A stretch of 64,000 nucleotides of DNA, from assembly GCA_036733965.1 (NCBI GenBank), contig DAIMZL010000005.1, forward strand, positions 1 to 64,000, in the 5' to 3' direction. This DNA comes from JAEXOD01 sp937930275. Lineage in GTDB: Bacteria; Bacteroidota; Ignavibacteria; Ignavibacteriales; Melioribacteraceae. Positions 53,792 to 62,677 of the stretch are shown piece after piece; the first letter of the stretch is position 1, and each line of letters opens with the position of its first letter. The position numbers and the translations under genes are program-made. The notes under the pieces are model-generated. The model ran no database searches and was not told the origin of the DNA. It saw only the letters and a list, made by a program, of their open reading frames with translations.

Positions 53792-54880
53792 TTAGTTGTT
53801 TGCTTTAAATTCCTGCATAAATTCAACTAATTTTACCACTCCTTCGGTTGGGAAAGCATTATAAATTGATGCTCTAACTCCACCCACTGAACGGTGACCT
53901 TTTAATCCCGAAAATCCTTTTGCAGCTGATTCGGCAAGGAATTTCTTTTCTAATTCTTCACTTGGTAATCTAAAAGTGACATTCATTAAAGAGCGATCAT
54001 CTTTATTAACTACTGTCCCTTTGTAATAACCGTCACTTTCATCCATATAATTATATAAAATGCCGGCTTTTTCCATATTGCGTTTATGCATTACATCTAA
54101 ACCACCCATATTTAATAACCATTTAAATACAAGACCCATAATATAAATAGTAAAAGTAGAAGGTGTATTATACATACTATCGTTTTCGGCATGTATTTTA
54201 TAATTCATATAAGTATGCAAACTATCCGAAGAGCGTTCCAACAACGATTTTTTAACTATAACGACCGTAGCACCTGCCGGTCCCATATTTTTTTGAGCAC
54301 CAGCGTAAATTAAGCCATATTTGTTAATGTCTAACATTTTGTATAAAAAGTCTGATGATGCATCGCATACTAAAGGAACATTGCCTACTTCGGGTTCGTT
54401 TTTAAATTGTGTACCGTAAATAGTATTATTGGAAGTAAAATGAACATATGAAGCTTCTGGATCAAATTTAAATTCACTTACTGCAGGAAGATGATTAAAA
54501 TTATCTGCTTCCGAAGTTGCCGCAATATTAACAGCGCCTACTCTTTTTGCTTCTTTTACGGCTTTTTTAGACCAAACACCCGTAACTAAATAATCTGCTT
54601 TATTTGCAGTAGGCATCAAGTTTAACGGGACCATCGAAAATTGTAAAGTAGCTCCGCCTTGTAAGAATAAAACGGCATAATCATCGCCTATATTTAACAA
54701 TGTTCTCAAATCTTTTTCGGCTGTTTTAATAATTCCGTCATACACTTTACCGCGGTGACTCATTTCCATTACCGACATTCCGGCACCCGGATAACATACA
54801 AAATCTTTTTGCGCTTGTAATAACACTTCTTCCGGTAATACCGCCGGACCGGCACTAAAATTAAATACTCTGTTTTCCAT
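53792..54880 (-). CDS. serC: Phosphoserine aminotransferase SerC
   Basis: SerC converts 3-phosphohydroxypyruvate to phosphoserine with glutamate, using pyridoxal phosphate. The 362-residue product opens RVFNFSAGPAVLPEEVLLQA and has FLQGGATLQFSMVPLNLM, YVHFTSNNTIYGTQF, VPLVCDASSDFL and YAGAQKNMGPAG with the PLP-binding lysine, then NTPSTFTIYIMGLV and GHRSVGGVRASIYNAFP. The length is standard. AGAAGGATAG lies before the ATG. No serA or serB is in the window. Confidence 0.97.
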   Translation of the reverse strand: MENRVFNFSAGPAVLPEEVLLQAQKDFVCYPGAGMSVMEMSHRGKVYDGIIKTAEKDLRTLLNIGDDYAVLFLQGGATLQFSMVPLNLMPTANKADYLVTGVWSKKAVKEAKRVGAVNIAATSEADNFNHLPAVSEFKFDPEASYVHFTSNNTIYGTQFKNEPEVGNVPLVCDASSDFLYKMLDINKYGLIYAGAQKNMGPAGATVVIVKKSLLERSSDSLHTYMNYKIHAENDSMYNTPSTFTIYIMGLVFKWLLNMGGLDVMHKRNMEKAGILYNYMDESDGYYKGTVVNKDDRSLMNVTFRLPSEELEKKFLAESAAKGFSGLKGHRSVGGVRASIYNAFPTEGVVKLVEFMQEFKANN

Positions 54881-55066
54881 AACTATCCTTCTTTATTTAA
54901 TTCTTTAAGTTGATGTAGTAAATATAATAATTTTTGCTATAATTTAATATGCAAATAACTATAAAAAAACAAGTATCCACATTGAATTATTTGGAGAAAA
55001 ACAAAATTTCATCTTGTATTTTAGGTTGATAATTAGTAATTTATTATTTGTTAAAACGGAGGCAAT

Positions 55067-57199
55067 ATGAAAATATTTCGAGTGCAAATTGTATTGTTTT
55101 TTTTTGTTTTTTATATGACAGTTTCTTCTCAGTGGCAACCACTCATTAACGGTCCTACAGGCGCAAATACTTTTTCGATAACTGAATTTAACGACCAACT
55201 ATTTATTACTTCCGATAAGGGAATTTTCGTTAGCAGTAATTATGTAACATGGAATTACGTTAACTTTGAACCAAATTTACTTACGTTAACTCCTTGTTAT
55301 ATCGCAGCGACTGATACTTTTATAGTTGCTAACAGAGGTGAATTTGTTAAGATATCTTACGACTCAGGAATTAATTGGGAAGATATTTCATTTGGATTAG
55401 CAAACAAATCTCCCGAAATGTTACTGGCAAATGACTCAACAATTATAGCAAAAACCGGCGGTTCTCTATTTATTAAAGAAAAAACAAACGGGTTTTGGAA
55501 TGTTTGGAAAGAAATTTGGACTCCTTCAAACAATATTAACGTAATATCGGTTGCTTTTAATAATAGCTCAATAATATTTACATCAAATAGTAACGAAATT
55601 TATAAGTCAACGAACCAAGGAGTGACTTGGAATATTACACCCTTTGATTCTACTATAAGCTTATACAGCATTAAGTGTTATAAAAACAACTATTATTTAT
55701 GTACTTATAACGGATTATTTAAATCAACAGATAACGGTGAAACTTGGACCAGTGCTTTAAGTAGTTATTATGTAAAGAACTTTTATATGAATGATGTTTT
55801 TGCAATTGCTCAAGTATACAGCTCACCAAAGGATAAATTGTTAATATTATTTGATGATTTGAATGTATTTACTGAATTGAGTGATGATTATTACGACCGA
55901 AGCATTACCGACTTTTTAATTAAAGATAATAGCTGTTTTCTTACTACTTCGTTAGGCGGAGTATTTAGACATTATTTGAGTGGTTTTGGTTGGGACGCTA
56001 TAAGTTTTGATCTAATTCCGTTTAATATTAATTCGTTTACATATAATGATAATTATTTATTTGCTTACACTAATATGAGCGAAGGCGTTTTTAGATCAAG
56101 CGATGACGGTAGAAATTGGATTTATTCTCCTCTTCCGCACTATAATCCCAATGTATTTCCTAATTTGTCTAATTTATTAGTAAAACGAAATATAATTATC
56201 GGAACTGAAGCGACTAATTCTTATTCTTATTATTCGACTACTAACGGAAGCAATTGGACAACTATTGATTGGGGAGGAGCAAATCGGTCAACGACTGTAT
56301 TAGGAAATGATTTGTATTCTGCAGGTTTTCAAGTAACAAAATGGAACGAAAATACCACACCATATATTTTTACAACTTCACCTATAAATTTGCAATCAAT
56401 TGCTGTAATGGGAGATAGTTCTAATTATAAAATTGTTGTTTCTACATTAAACAACGAATTATATATTTCTGATGAACAATTAAATAACTGGACAAATATT
56501 TCGGTTAATTTACCAAATAGTATAACTCACATTAATGATATTTCCGTTACTCAAAATAGTATTTATGTTGCTATTACGAATAGTTCGGTAAACCAAACTG
56601 GAGTTTATAAATCTACTGATTTTGGTAATACATGGATACAAATTATTAATAATAGATATATTGAAAAACTGTTTTCAAAAGACAATTACGTTTTTGCTGC
56701 AGCTAGTTCGTTTAATGGCGGAATATTTGCTTCAAAAAACAGCGGAAACTCTTTTGTTCCCTTTAACGAAGGGCTCGATTTGTTAAATTTTTATGATATA
56801 AAACAATTCCAAATAACTGACGATTATGTGTATATCGGATTAAATAGCGAGTACCTTATTAAATGCACATCAGGAATTTGGAAACGTAAGCTAAGTGAAA
56901 TTATAGTTGATGTAAAAACCGAAACAAACCCTCCTTTATACTTTAATCTCGGTCAAAATTATCCAAATCCATTTAATCCCACAACCCAAATTAATTTTTC
57001 ATTACCTCATGGTTCATTTGTTTCTTTAAAAATTTATGATGTATTAGGAAAAGAAATTACGACTTTAGTAAACGAAGAATTACCTGCGGGGAATTACACT
57101 AAATCATTCGATGCTTCTAACTATTCAAGCGGAATTTATTTATATAAAATATCTACCGAAAAATTTAATGAAACAAAAAAAATGGTACTACTTAAATAG
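55067..57199 (+). CDS. Secreted propeller-like protein with T9SS sorting domain
   Basis: A 710-residue exported protein. GGAGG precedes the ATG at 55067. The signal peptide is residues 1-21 (ending SSQ). The body is composed of beta-propeller (BNR-like) repeats: GIFVSSNYVTWNYVNF, IYKSTNQGVTWNITP, LFKSTDNGETWTSAL, VFRSSDDGRNWIYSP and VYKSTDFGNTWIQI. The final 85 residues are a T9SS type A sorting domain with LGQNYPNPFNPTTQINFSLP and SSGIYLYKI. It is the second such protein in the window and should be exported to the cell surface. It may bind rather than cut its ligand. No catalytic motif is seen. Confidence 0.88.
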   Translation: MKIFRVQIVLFFFVFYMTVSSQWQPLINGPTGANTFSITEFNDQLFITSDKGIFVSSNYVTWNYVNFEPNLLTLTPCYIAATDTFIVANRGEFVKISYDSGINWEDISFGLANKSPEMLLANDSTIIAKTGGSLFIKEKTNGFWNVWKEIWTPSNNINVISVAFNNSSIIFTSNSNEIYKSTNQGVTWNITPFDSTISLYSIKCYKNNYYLCTYNGLFKSTDNGETWTSALSSYYVKNFYMNDVFAIAQVYSSPKDKLLILFDDLNVFTELSDDYYDRSITDFLIKDNSCFLTTSLGGVFRHYLSGFGWDAISFDLIPFNINSFTYNDNYLFAYTNMSEGVFRSSDDGRNWIYSPLPHYNPNVFPNLSNLLVKRNIIIGTEATNSYSYYSTTNGSNWTTIDWGGANRSTTVLGNDLYSAGFQVTKWNENTTPYIFTTSPINLQSIAVMGDSSNYKIVVSTLNNELYISDEQLNNWTNISVNLPNSITHINDISVTQNSIYVAITNSSVNQTGVYKSTDFGNTWIQIINNRYIEKLFSKDNYVFAAASSFNGGIFASKNSGNSFVPFNEGLDLLNFYDIKQFQITDDYVYIGLNSEYLIKCTSGIWKRKLSEIIVDVKTETNPPLYFNLGQNYPNPFNPTTQINFSLPHGSFVSLKIYDVLGKEITTLVNEELPAGNYTKSFDASNYSSGIYLYKISTEKFNETKKMVLLK

Positions 57200-57211
57200 T
57201 TTTTTTAATAA

Positions 57212-57250
57212 AAAAACCTCATCATTAAAATGTGATGAGGTTTTTAATTT
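57212..57250 (+). terminator. Rho-independent terminator of the 55067 gene
   Basis: A perfect 13-bp stem (AAAAACCTCATCA with TGATGAGGTTTTT, 57212-57224 and 57233-57245). It lies between convergent genes and could act on both strands. Confidence 0.9.
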
Positions 57251-57277
57251 AATTTATCCCCCACTAAACAAAATGTA

Positions 57278-59176
57278 CTATTTTTTAAAGTTATCAAAAA
57301 TACTTGTAATATTAAATCCGGGCATTTTGTAATCTTTTGGTAAATAGTCATCGGGAATAGTGGTTTTATTTCCGTCTCGTACTGCAGAATAATGCGGAGA
57401 CATAATTTCAACTCCGGCTTCATTAAATTTATCCTGAATATTTTTATGCAAATCCGAATATATTTTTGCCATTAGATTTGGTTTTTGAGTATATGCATTT
57501 ATCTCGTAACTAACATAAAAATCTTCCAAACTTGTCTGTAAAACAAACGGGATAGGATCGGCTAAAATATCCGAAGTATTAATTGCTGCGTCAATTAATA
57601 AATTATGCACTTGTTCCCATGGCACATCATACCCAATAGTAACAGTTGTATGTAAAATAAGTCCTTTATCTACAGATGTACTATAATTTATTATATGACT
57701 CCCCAAAATCATTGAATTGGGTATTGTAATATTAACATTTTTAGTTGTTTTAATTCTCGTAACCAACAACGATTTTTCGATAATATCTCCTGTTGTTTCC
57801 GCAATTTTAACTCTATCCCCTAATTTAAACGGATTCATATAGGTAATTACAACACCCGCTACAATATTGCTTATTGCCGATGATGATCCTAAGGAAAACA
57901 ATATACCCAAAAATACCGAAAATCCTTGAAATACGGGAGATTCACTTCCGGGTAAGTAGGGAAATATTACAATTGCTCCAAATATTATAAATAAAAAACG
58001 TATTATTTTATAAGTCGGTTCAGCCCATTCAGGCAAAAAACCTGCAAACGTAATTGCTTTTTTCCCGATTTCATCAAATATAAATTTTAATATTTTATTA
58101 ATGTAATGAATAAAAACAATTATCACTGCAATAGTAAAGATATTTGGCAGGTAATTAACAAACTCGTCAAATACTTTTTTGGCCGGGTCCAAAATGTAAG
58201 ATAATAATTTGTTAGTCCAACCGGATGTATATTCAAAATTACTAAAAACAAAAGCTACAAATAAATATGTGGAAATAAATATAAATGCGTTTCTTAAAAT
58301 TCGTTCCGAAAATGCCGTTATTTCAACAAGCCGCTCTTCAGAAAAGAGCTGGATATTTTTAATGTTTACCGATTTAAGAATTGATAGTTTCCACTCATCA
58401 ATTTTTTCCTTCATCAAGTTAAAAAACGCATTAATTAACTTAATTATTGATATATAAAATGCAAAAGCAAAAACAATGTAAAATATTGACTTTAAATATA
58501 TTCTAATATTAATTTCTTTAGTATAAGCAAATAATGAAAGACTAAAAGTTATAAAATAAAACAATATTACAAGTGTAATGCTTAGTCTAAATAATCGAAA
58601 AACGGCTTTAAATATTCCGTTTAGAATTGAAGGATTAAGAAGTGTTTTATTTTTAATTTTTAACGTATAATTAAATTTAGTTGAATCAAGAAAGTTATAT
58701 ATACCCTTAAAAGCCACTTTTATTCCCCACAACAATAAAAAAGACGCAAAAATTAAAGTAGCAAATTTTGCCAACGAGTATAGTGTGTTTTTAATCGAAT
58801 ATTTTTCAATTGTTTTATTTAGCGATATTTTTATTTTATTTTTATAATTTTCGGCAAGCAAATTCATGTTAGTATTTGTTCCGAGCGTATCTAAAGGAGA
58901 AACTGAAAGAACTATTAAATCTTTGTACACTACCGATACAAATATACCGTCATCGGCAAGTTTAATTGAATCCGTAGTTACTCCTATATTTATAAGATGT
59001 GATAGATTGCTTGATATTTGTTCCGCTCTTTTATTTGTGCTTAACGACCCCAATCCTTTGTTAATATAAAATAACGTATCATTATCTAAAACAACAGGAT
59101 AAGAACCGTTATTGTTTTGAGGAATAATATTTAAATGAATTGAAAACATAATTACAAAAAGTAATAGTTTTTTCAA
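57278..59176 (-). CDS. Large MscS-family mechanosensitive ion channel
   Basis: A 632-residue inner-membrane protein. The first 20 residues are a signal peptide, then a periplasmic domain to about 135. At least six helices follow. The MscS core is in the C-terminal part: FLGILFSLGSSSAISNIVAG in pore helix TM3, NPFKLGDRVKIAETTGDIIE and VTRIKTTKNVNITIPNSMIL in the beta domain, then the alpha/beta vestibule. The start is a TTG at 59176 with a strong GGAGG Shine-Dalgarno (59181-59185), which overlaps the stop of the preceding gene. The window has a second MscS-type protein at 12357. It probably protects against osmotic shock. Confidence 0.9.
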   Translation of the reverse strand: MKKLLLFVIMFSIHLNIIPQNNNGSYPVVLDNDTLFYINKGLGSLSTNKRAEQISSNLSHLINIGVTTDSIKLADDGIFVSVVYKDLIVLSVSPLDTLGTNTNMNLLAENYKNKIKISLNKTIEKYSIKNTLYSLAKFATLIFASFLLLWGIKVAFKGIYNFLDSTKFNYTLKIKNKTLLNPSILNGIFKAVFRLFRLSITLVILFYFITFSLSLFAYTKEINIRIYLKSIFYIVFAFAFYISIIKLINAFFNLMKEKIDEWKLSILKSVNIKNIQLFSEERLVEITAFSERILRNAFIFISTYLFVAFVFSNFEYTSGWTNKLLSYILDPAKKVFDEFVNYLPNIFTIAVIIVFIHYINKILKFIFDEIGKKAITFAGFLPEWAEPTYKIIRFLFIIFGAIVIFPYLPGSESPVFQGFSVFLGILFSLGSSSAISNIVAGVVITYMNPFKLGDRVKIAETTGDIIEKSLLVTRIKTTKNVNITIPNSMILGSHIINYSTSVDKGLILHTTVTIGYDVPWEQVHNLLIDAAINTSDILADPIPFVLQTSLEDFYVSYEINAYTQKPNLMAKIYSDLHKNIQDKFNEAGVEIMSPHYSAVRDGNKTTIPDDYLPKDYKMPGFNITSIFDNFKK

Positions 59177-59184
59177 AGTTCCTC

Positions 59185-60183
59185 CTACAAATTATATTTT
59201 TCTTTCAACCACGAATATGCTGCGTTAATTTCTTTAGTTTTCATTTCGGCAAGTTCAATTATCTCTTCCCCCATTTTATTTACCTTATCAGGGTGATATT
59301 TTGCAATTGCCCGTAAATATTGTTCTCTAATTTCTGCTTTCGTAATTTTCCCTTTTAGACCGAGCACTTTACCGTAATACCGTGCTTTTTCCTCTTCGCT
59401 TGCATTAGTCGGGTCAAATTCGTCATTATCAATGCGTCTTTTATTTTCTGCTCGTTCGTATCTATACTCATATCTTTCTTGTTTTTCATAGCGTTCGTAT
59501 TTATAGTCGTTATACGAGCTTTTTCGTTTATTTTGACCGTAGTAATATTTACCCACTACCGTTTTAACCCCTTGATATAAAGGAGATGATACTTCGCCTA
59601 TTTCATTTAAATAGTCTAACATTAAAAGATTTAAGAAATACCAATCTGTTCCCTTAATTGCCGAAGCATAATCAATAATATGTTTAATTACTTTTGGTTC
59701 GGGAAAGTTGGTCCTTAGCTTTTTAACTTTGTTGTCATCCACAATAGGAGACATATAATCAAAAATAAAAGAAATCCATTTTTGGTCCGGTGCATGCAAT
59801 ATTATTCCGTATAAAAGCAAAAAGTCACTATAAACACTAAACGGAGTATATTCTCCCACAAGCAATTTTGAATAACTTATACACTGTAATTTACCGTAAA
59901 TTGTAAAAATAAACTCGTTTAACGCTTGTTCCGTATCAAGTTCAAACCATTTAATAAACACAGTGTTTACTGCATTATATAAAAATACATTTTTAAATTC
60001 AATTGTTGAGCGGAAATTATGAATAAGGTACGAACGGGAAAAATCATTCATTCCGTTTTGAACCGTACCTATTGCAGCCCAAATTTGGTTGTAAATTTCA
60101 TCATATATATAATAGGCTTTTTCATACTTACCTATTCCTGCCAAATGGTCAGCCACATCTCGCAGTTTTGTTATATCACCCAT
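59185..60183 (-). CDS. J-domain protein with C-terminal DnaJ domain
   Basis: A 332-residue cytoplasmic protein. The last 70 residues are a J domain: YYGKVLGLKGKITKAEIREQ, AIAKYHPDKVNK with the HPD motif, and INAAYSWLKEKYNL. The J domain calls DnaK to a client. The first 200 residues are helical and carry no recognised domain; a highly charged Tyr/Arg/Glu linker (YKYERYEKQERYEYRYERAE) separates them. A C-terminal J domain is the opposite of DnaJ itself and resembles DjlA-type proteins. It lies between SpmAB-like and MscS genes and is coupled to the latter. Confidence 0.82.
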   Translation of the reverse strand: MGDITKLRDVADHLAGIGKYEKAYYIYDEIYNQIWAAIGTVQNGMNDFSRSYLIHNFRSTIEFKNVFLYNAVNTVFIKWFELDTEQALNEFIFTIYGKLQCISYSKLLVGEYTPFSVYSDFLLLYGIILHAPDQKWISFIFDYMSPIVDDNKVKKLRTNFPEPKVIKHIIDYASAIKGTDWYFLNLLMLDYLNEIGEVSSPLYQGVKTVVGKYYYGQNKRKSSYNDYKYERYEKQERYEYRYERAENKRRIDNDEFDPTNASEEEKARYYGKVLGLKGKITKAEIREQYLRAIAKYHPDKVNKMGEEIIELAEMKTKEINAAYSWLKEKYNL

Positions 60184-60250
60184 TAATCTCTATCTTTATT
60201 TATTAACTTTTTAATGTACTAAAAAATATATAAAAATAAAACAGAAAAAG

Positions 60251-61843
60251 TTACATGGCAAACAGTAATCTGACAATAAATATTGCGGCTATAAAACCAA
60301 ATAAATCCGAAAGCAGTCCGGCAGCTAAAGCATACCGAGTTTTTTTAATATTTACCGCTCCAAAATATACGGCTAATACAAAAAAAGTTGTTTCGGTACT
60401 TCCAAACATAGTAGAAGCCAATATACCTATAAAAGAATCCGAGCCGTAAGTTTTCATAATTTCAGCTAAAATACCCAACGACCCACTTCCCGATAAAGGT
60501 CTCATTAATGCCATAGGAACAACTTCGGGCGGCATCCCTATTAACGTTGTTATCGGTTTAAGAACATAAATCAACACGTCCATTGCACCACCGGTCCTAA
60601 ATATTCCTATTGCCACCAATATAGCCACCAAATAAGGAATAATTGTTACCGCAATCTGAAAACCTTCTTTAGCTCCTTCTATAAAAGTTTCGTATATTTT
60701 TACTTTTTTGATTACCCCTATTAAAACAAACGTTCCTATTAATGCCGGTATTGCAATAATGGAAATAACCTGAATAACAGATTTAAAGATATCTCCGCTA
60801 ATATATGCACTTATAAAACCAATTGCTCCCCAATAATATAGTTGATAAATTACAATAATAATTATTGAAAACCCTATATACTTTTTGTATCCGTTTTTTA
60901 TTCTTAATAAAGCTTCGCTAAATGAAGCAGGAAAATTTTGAAATAGTTTTACTAAAAAAACACCTCCCAAAGTTGCACAAAACGAGCCAAACATTGTAGT
61001 TCCTATTATTATTGCGGGTTGACTGCTTCCCATTGCAGCCCTTAATGCAATTGCTGTAGCCGGCATTAAAGCAAAACTTGCCGTATTTAACACTAAAAAC
61101 ATGCACATTGCATCTGTTGCCGTATCTTTTTTATCATTTAGTGTATTTAGCTCTTCCATTGCTTTAATACCAAACGGAGTGGCAGCGTTTCCCAGACCTA
61201 AAAAAGTGGCTGAAAGATTCATAATTATTGCACCGATTGCCGGATGATCGGCGGGAACAGTCGGAAATAGATATCTCATTACCGGTTTTGCAAGTAGTGA
61301 CAAATGTTTAATTAACCCGCTTTCTTCCGCAATTTTCATTATTCCCAACCAAAGAGCCATAATTCCGATTAGTCCTAAAACAATTTCAACGGCAGTATTT
61401 GCAAAATTTAAAGCCGATGAAGTTATTTCTTTCATCTTTACAAAAGAAACTTTTTCGGGTTGCAAAATTCCGAAATATCTTCCGTTTTTTTCGCTTTTAT
61501 TTAATATAATATTTGCTTCTATATCATCTTCTTTACCCGTAACGGCTGCAATTACCTTTAATTCGTCTTTAAGCTCAGTATTACTCTCTATCAATATTTT
61601 TTGAGCTCTCTTCAAGGTATCTAATTTTGTTAATACCTTAAATTTAATATCGTTGTTTACAGTGCCCGAAAATAGTTTGTTGTACGTTTTAGTCGTAATT
61701 TCTATATTATAGCCGTTATTATCTTTTATAATTTCACACGCAATTTTTTTATCATATTTGCCTTTATAACTATCCGTTAAATCAACGGTTAAAGCCGAGC
61801 CTATACCCAACACAATTAAAAATAACCATACATAATTAAGCAT
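60251..61843 (-). CDS. Fused SpmA-SpmB-like nucleoside-recognition (Gate) membrane protein
   Basis: A 530-residue membrane protein. A first helix (5-20) and an extra soluble segment of about 110 residues precede the SpmA-like half (VEIVLGLIGIMALWLGIMKI, then NLSATFLGLGNAATPFGIKA), and the SpmB-like half starts near 380 (FIEGAKEGFQIAVTIIPYLV, RPLSGSGSLGILAEIMKTYG, ASTMFGSTETTFFVLAVYFG). In spore formers SpmA and SpmB are separate and affect spore dehydration; fused versions occur widely in non-sporulating bacteria, role unknown. About ten helices are expected. It starts a minus-strand run with the J-domain and MscS genes. Confidence 0.88.
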   Translation of the reverse strand: MLNYVWLFLIVLGIGSALTVDLTDSYKGKYDKKIACEIIKDNNGYNIEITTKTYNKLFSGTVNNDIKFKVLTKLDTLKRAQKILIESNTELKDELKVIAAVTGKEDDIEANIILNKSEKNGRYFGILQPEKVSFVKMKEITSSALNFANTAVEIVLGLIGIMALWLGIMKIAEESGLIKHLSLLAKPVMRYLFPTVPADHPAIGAIIMNLSATFLGLGNAATPFGIKAMEELNTLNDKKDTATDAMCMFLVLNTASFALMPATAIALRAAMGSSQPAIIIGTTMFGSFCATLGGVFLVKLFQNFPASFSEALLRIKNGYKKYIGFSIIIIVIYQLYYWGAIGFISAYISGDIFKSVIQVISIIAIPALIGTFVLIGVIKKVKIYETFIEGAKEGFQIAVTIIPYLVAILVAIGIFRTGGAMDVLIYVLKPITTLIGMPPEVVPMALMRPLSGSGSLGILAEIMKTYGSDSFIGILASTMFGSTETTFFVLAVYFGAVNIKKTRYALAAGLLSDLFGFIAAIFIVRLLFAM

Positions 61844-61948
61844 TAATCATCCGTATCTTTTTATACAAAATTACGGTTAATAATAATTTTATTCAATAAA
61901 AAACTTTTTTAACATTTTATTTGTTTATAATAAAAACGGAGAACAAAA

Positions 61949-62155
61949 ATGGAAAAGAACGTTGGCGGTTTCGATAAAATTGTAAGAATTATTTTAGGCG
62001 TTGCAATAATTATTGCCGGAATTGTTTTTAACAGTTGGTGGGGCTTAATAGGTATCATCCCTCTTGCAACGGGACTTTTTGGCAGATGCGGTTTATACTG
62101 TCCGCTTGGCATTAATACCTGCAAAATTGATCCGAATAATAATAAAGATAAATAG
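61949..62155 (+). CDS. DUF2892 (YgaP-type) small membrane protein
   Basis: A 68-residue protein beginning MEKNVGGFDKIVRIILGVAI, as most DUF2892 members do, with two close helices (residues 13-29 and 31-46) and a Cys-containing end FGRCGLYCPLGINTCKI, the usual C-terminus. DUF2892 is the membrane part of the rhodanese YgaP; here it stands alone. It likely forms a small inner-membrane dimer, possibly linked to sulfur or thiol chemistry, which is inferred only. The plus-strand gene has a Shine-Dalgarno-like GGAG before the ATG at 61949. Confidence 0.88.
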   Translation: MEKNVGGFDKIVRIILGVAIIIAGIVFNSWWGLIGIIPLATGLFGRCGLYCPLGINTCKIDPNNNKDK

Positions 62156-62340
62156 TATATAATATTTGTTTATTACTATCTTACGATAGTGTCAATTAAG
62201 TGTTACTATATTTTTAATTGTTTTTATTTACCGCTATTTTCAAATAGTTGCCGGTAAGCTATATTTTTTAGGGTTTTTTTCAATTATCTAAAGATAGTTG
62301 CAATTTAAAGTAATGATAAATAATATGCATTTTTTTATCA

Positions 62341-62395
62341 ATTCGGGACTGTATCAAAAGTTTAAAAAAAGCATCAAAAATACAGCCCCCGAATT
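62341..62395. repeat. Long hairpin with GGGGCTGTAT-type arms
   Basis: ATTCGGGACTGTAT at 62341-62354 pairs with ATACAGCCCCCGAAT at 62381-62395 (one internal irregularity). The right arm contains ATACAGCCCC, the complement of the 10-mer at 28615 and 31841. The 26-base loop is A-rich. It is not followed by a clear U run, so a terminator is not obvious. Confidence 0.6.
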
Positions 62396-62436
62396 TATTA
62401 CCCTTCATTTTACATACATCACATAAAAATCAGCTA

Positions 62437-62525
62437 ATTCCGTAGGAATGTTTTAATAATAGATAAAGAAAAGTAAAATTAACAAGAACTCGCTTGCAAG
62501 TGAATTAATAATTTCCTACGGGAAT
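62437..62525. repeat. Imperfect inverted-repeat element with CCGTAGGAA arms
   Basis: ATTCCGTAGGAAT at 62437-62449, itself a palindrome, has its CCGTAGGAA core matched in reverse by TTCCTACGG at 62513-62521. The inside holds a CGCTTGCAAGTG palindrome near 62491. The layout is like a small mobile or REP-type element; relatives elsewhere cannot be checked here. Confidence 0.5.
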
Positions 62526-62677
62526 TTTAAATTACATTAGTGTAATATTTAACATTTTTCTGACCCGTTATTATAAAGATGATAACGAATAGGAACTCAA
62601 GACTCGGCACTTATTCAACCTTTAACCTTCAACATTTAATATTATTTTTTGTGTTTATTTCACTCGCCCTTATAATT

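Larger units (their letters stand above)
62156..62677. other. Non-coding region rich in inverted repeats
   Basis: These 522 bases hold several short hairpins: ACTATC/GATAGT at 62175-62190, CTATTT/AAATAG at 62234-62247, CAATTATCT/AGATAGTTG at about 62281-62300, and ATTACA/TGTAAT at 62531-62546. Two larger inverted-repeat segments are listed separately. A stretch at 62590-62640 has a CATTCAA-like, repeat-prone composition. No gene is supported. Confidence 0.6.

Noticed and set aside
62341..62395. Terminator of the DUF2892 gene
   Set aside because: The hairpin lies nearly 190 bases beyond the stop and lacks a U run on either strand.
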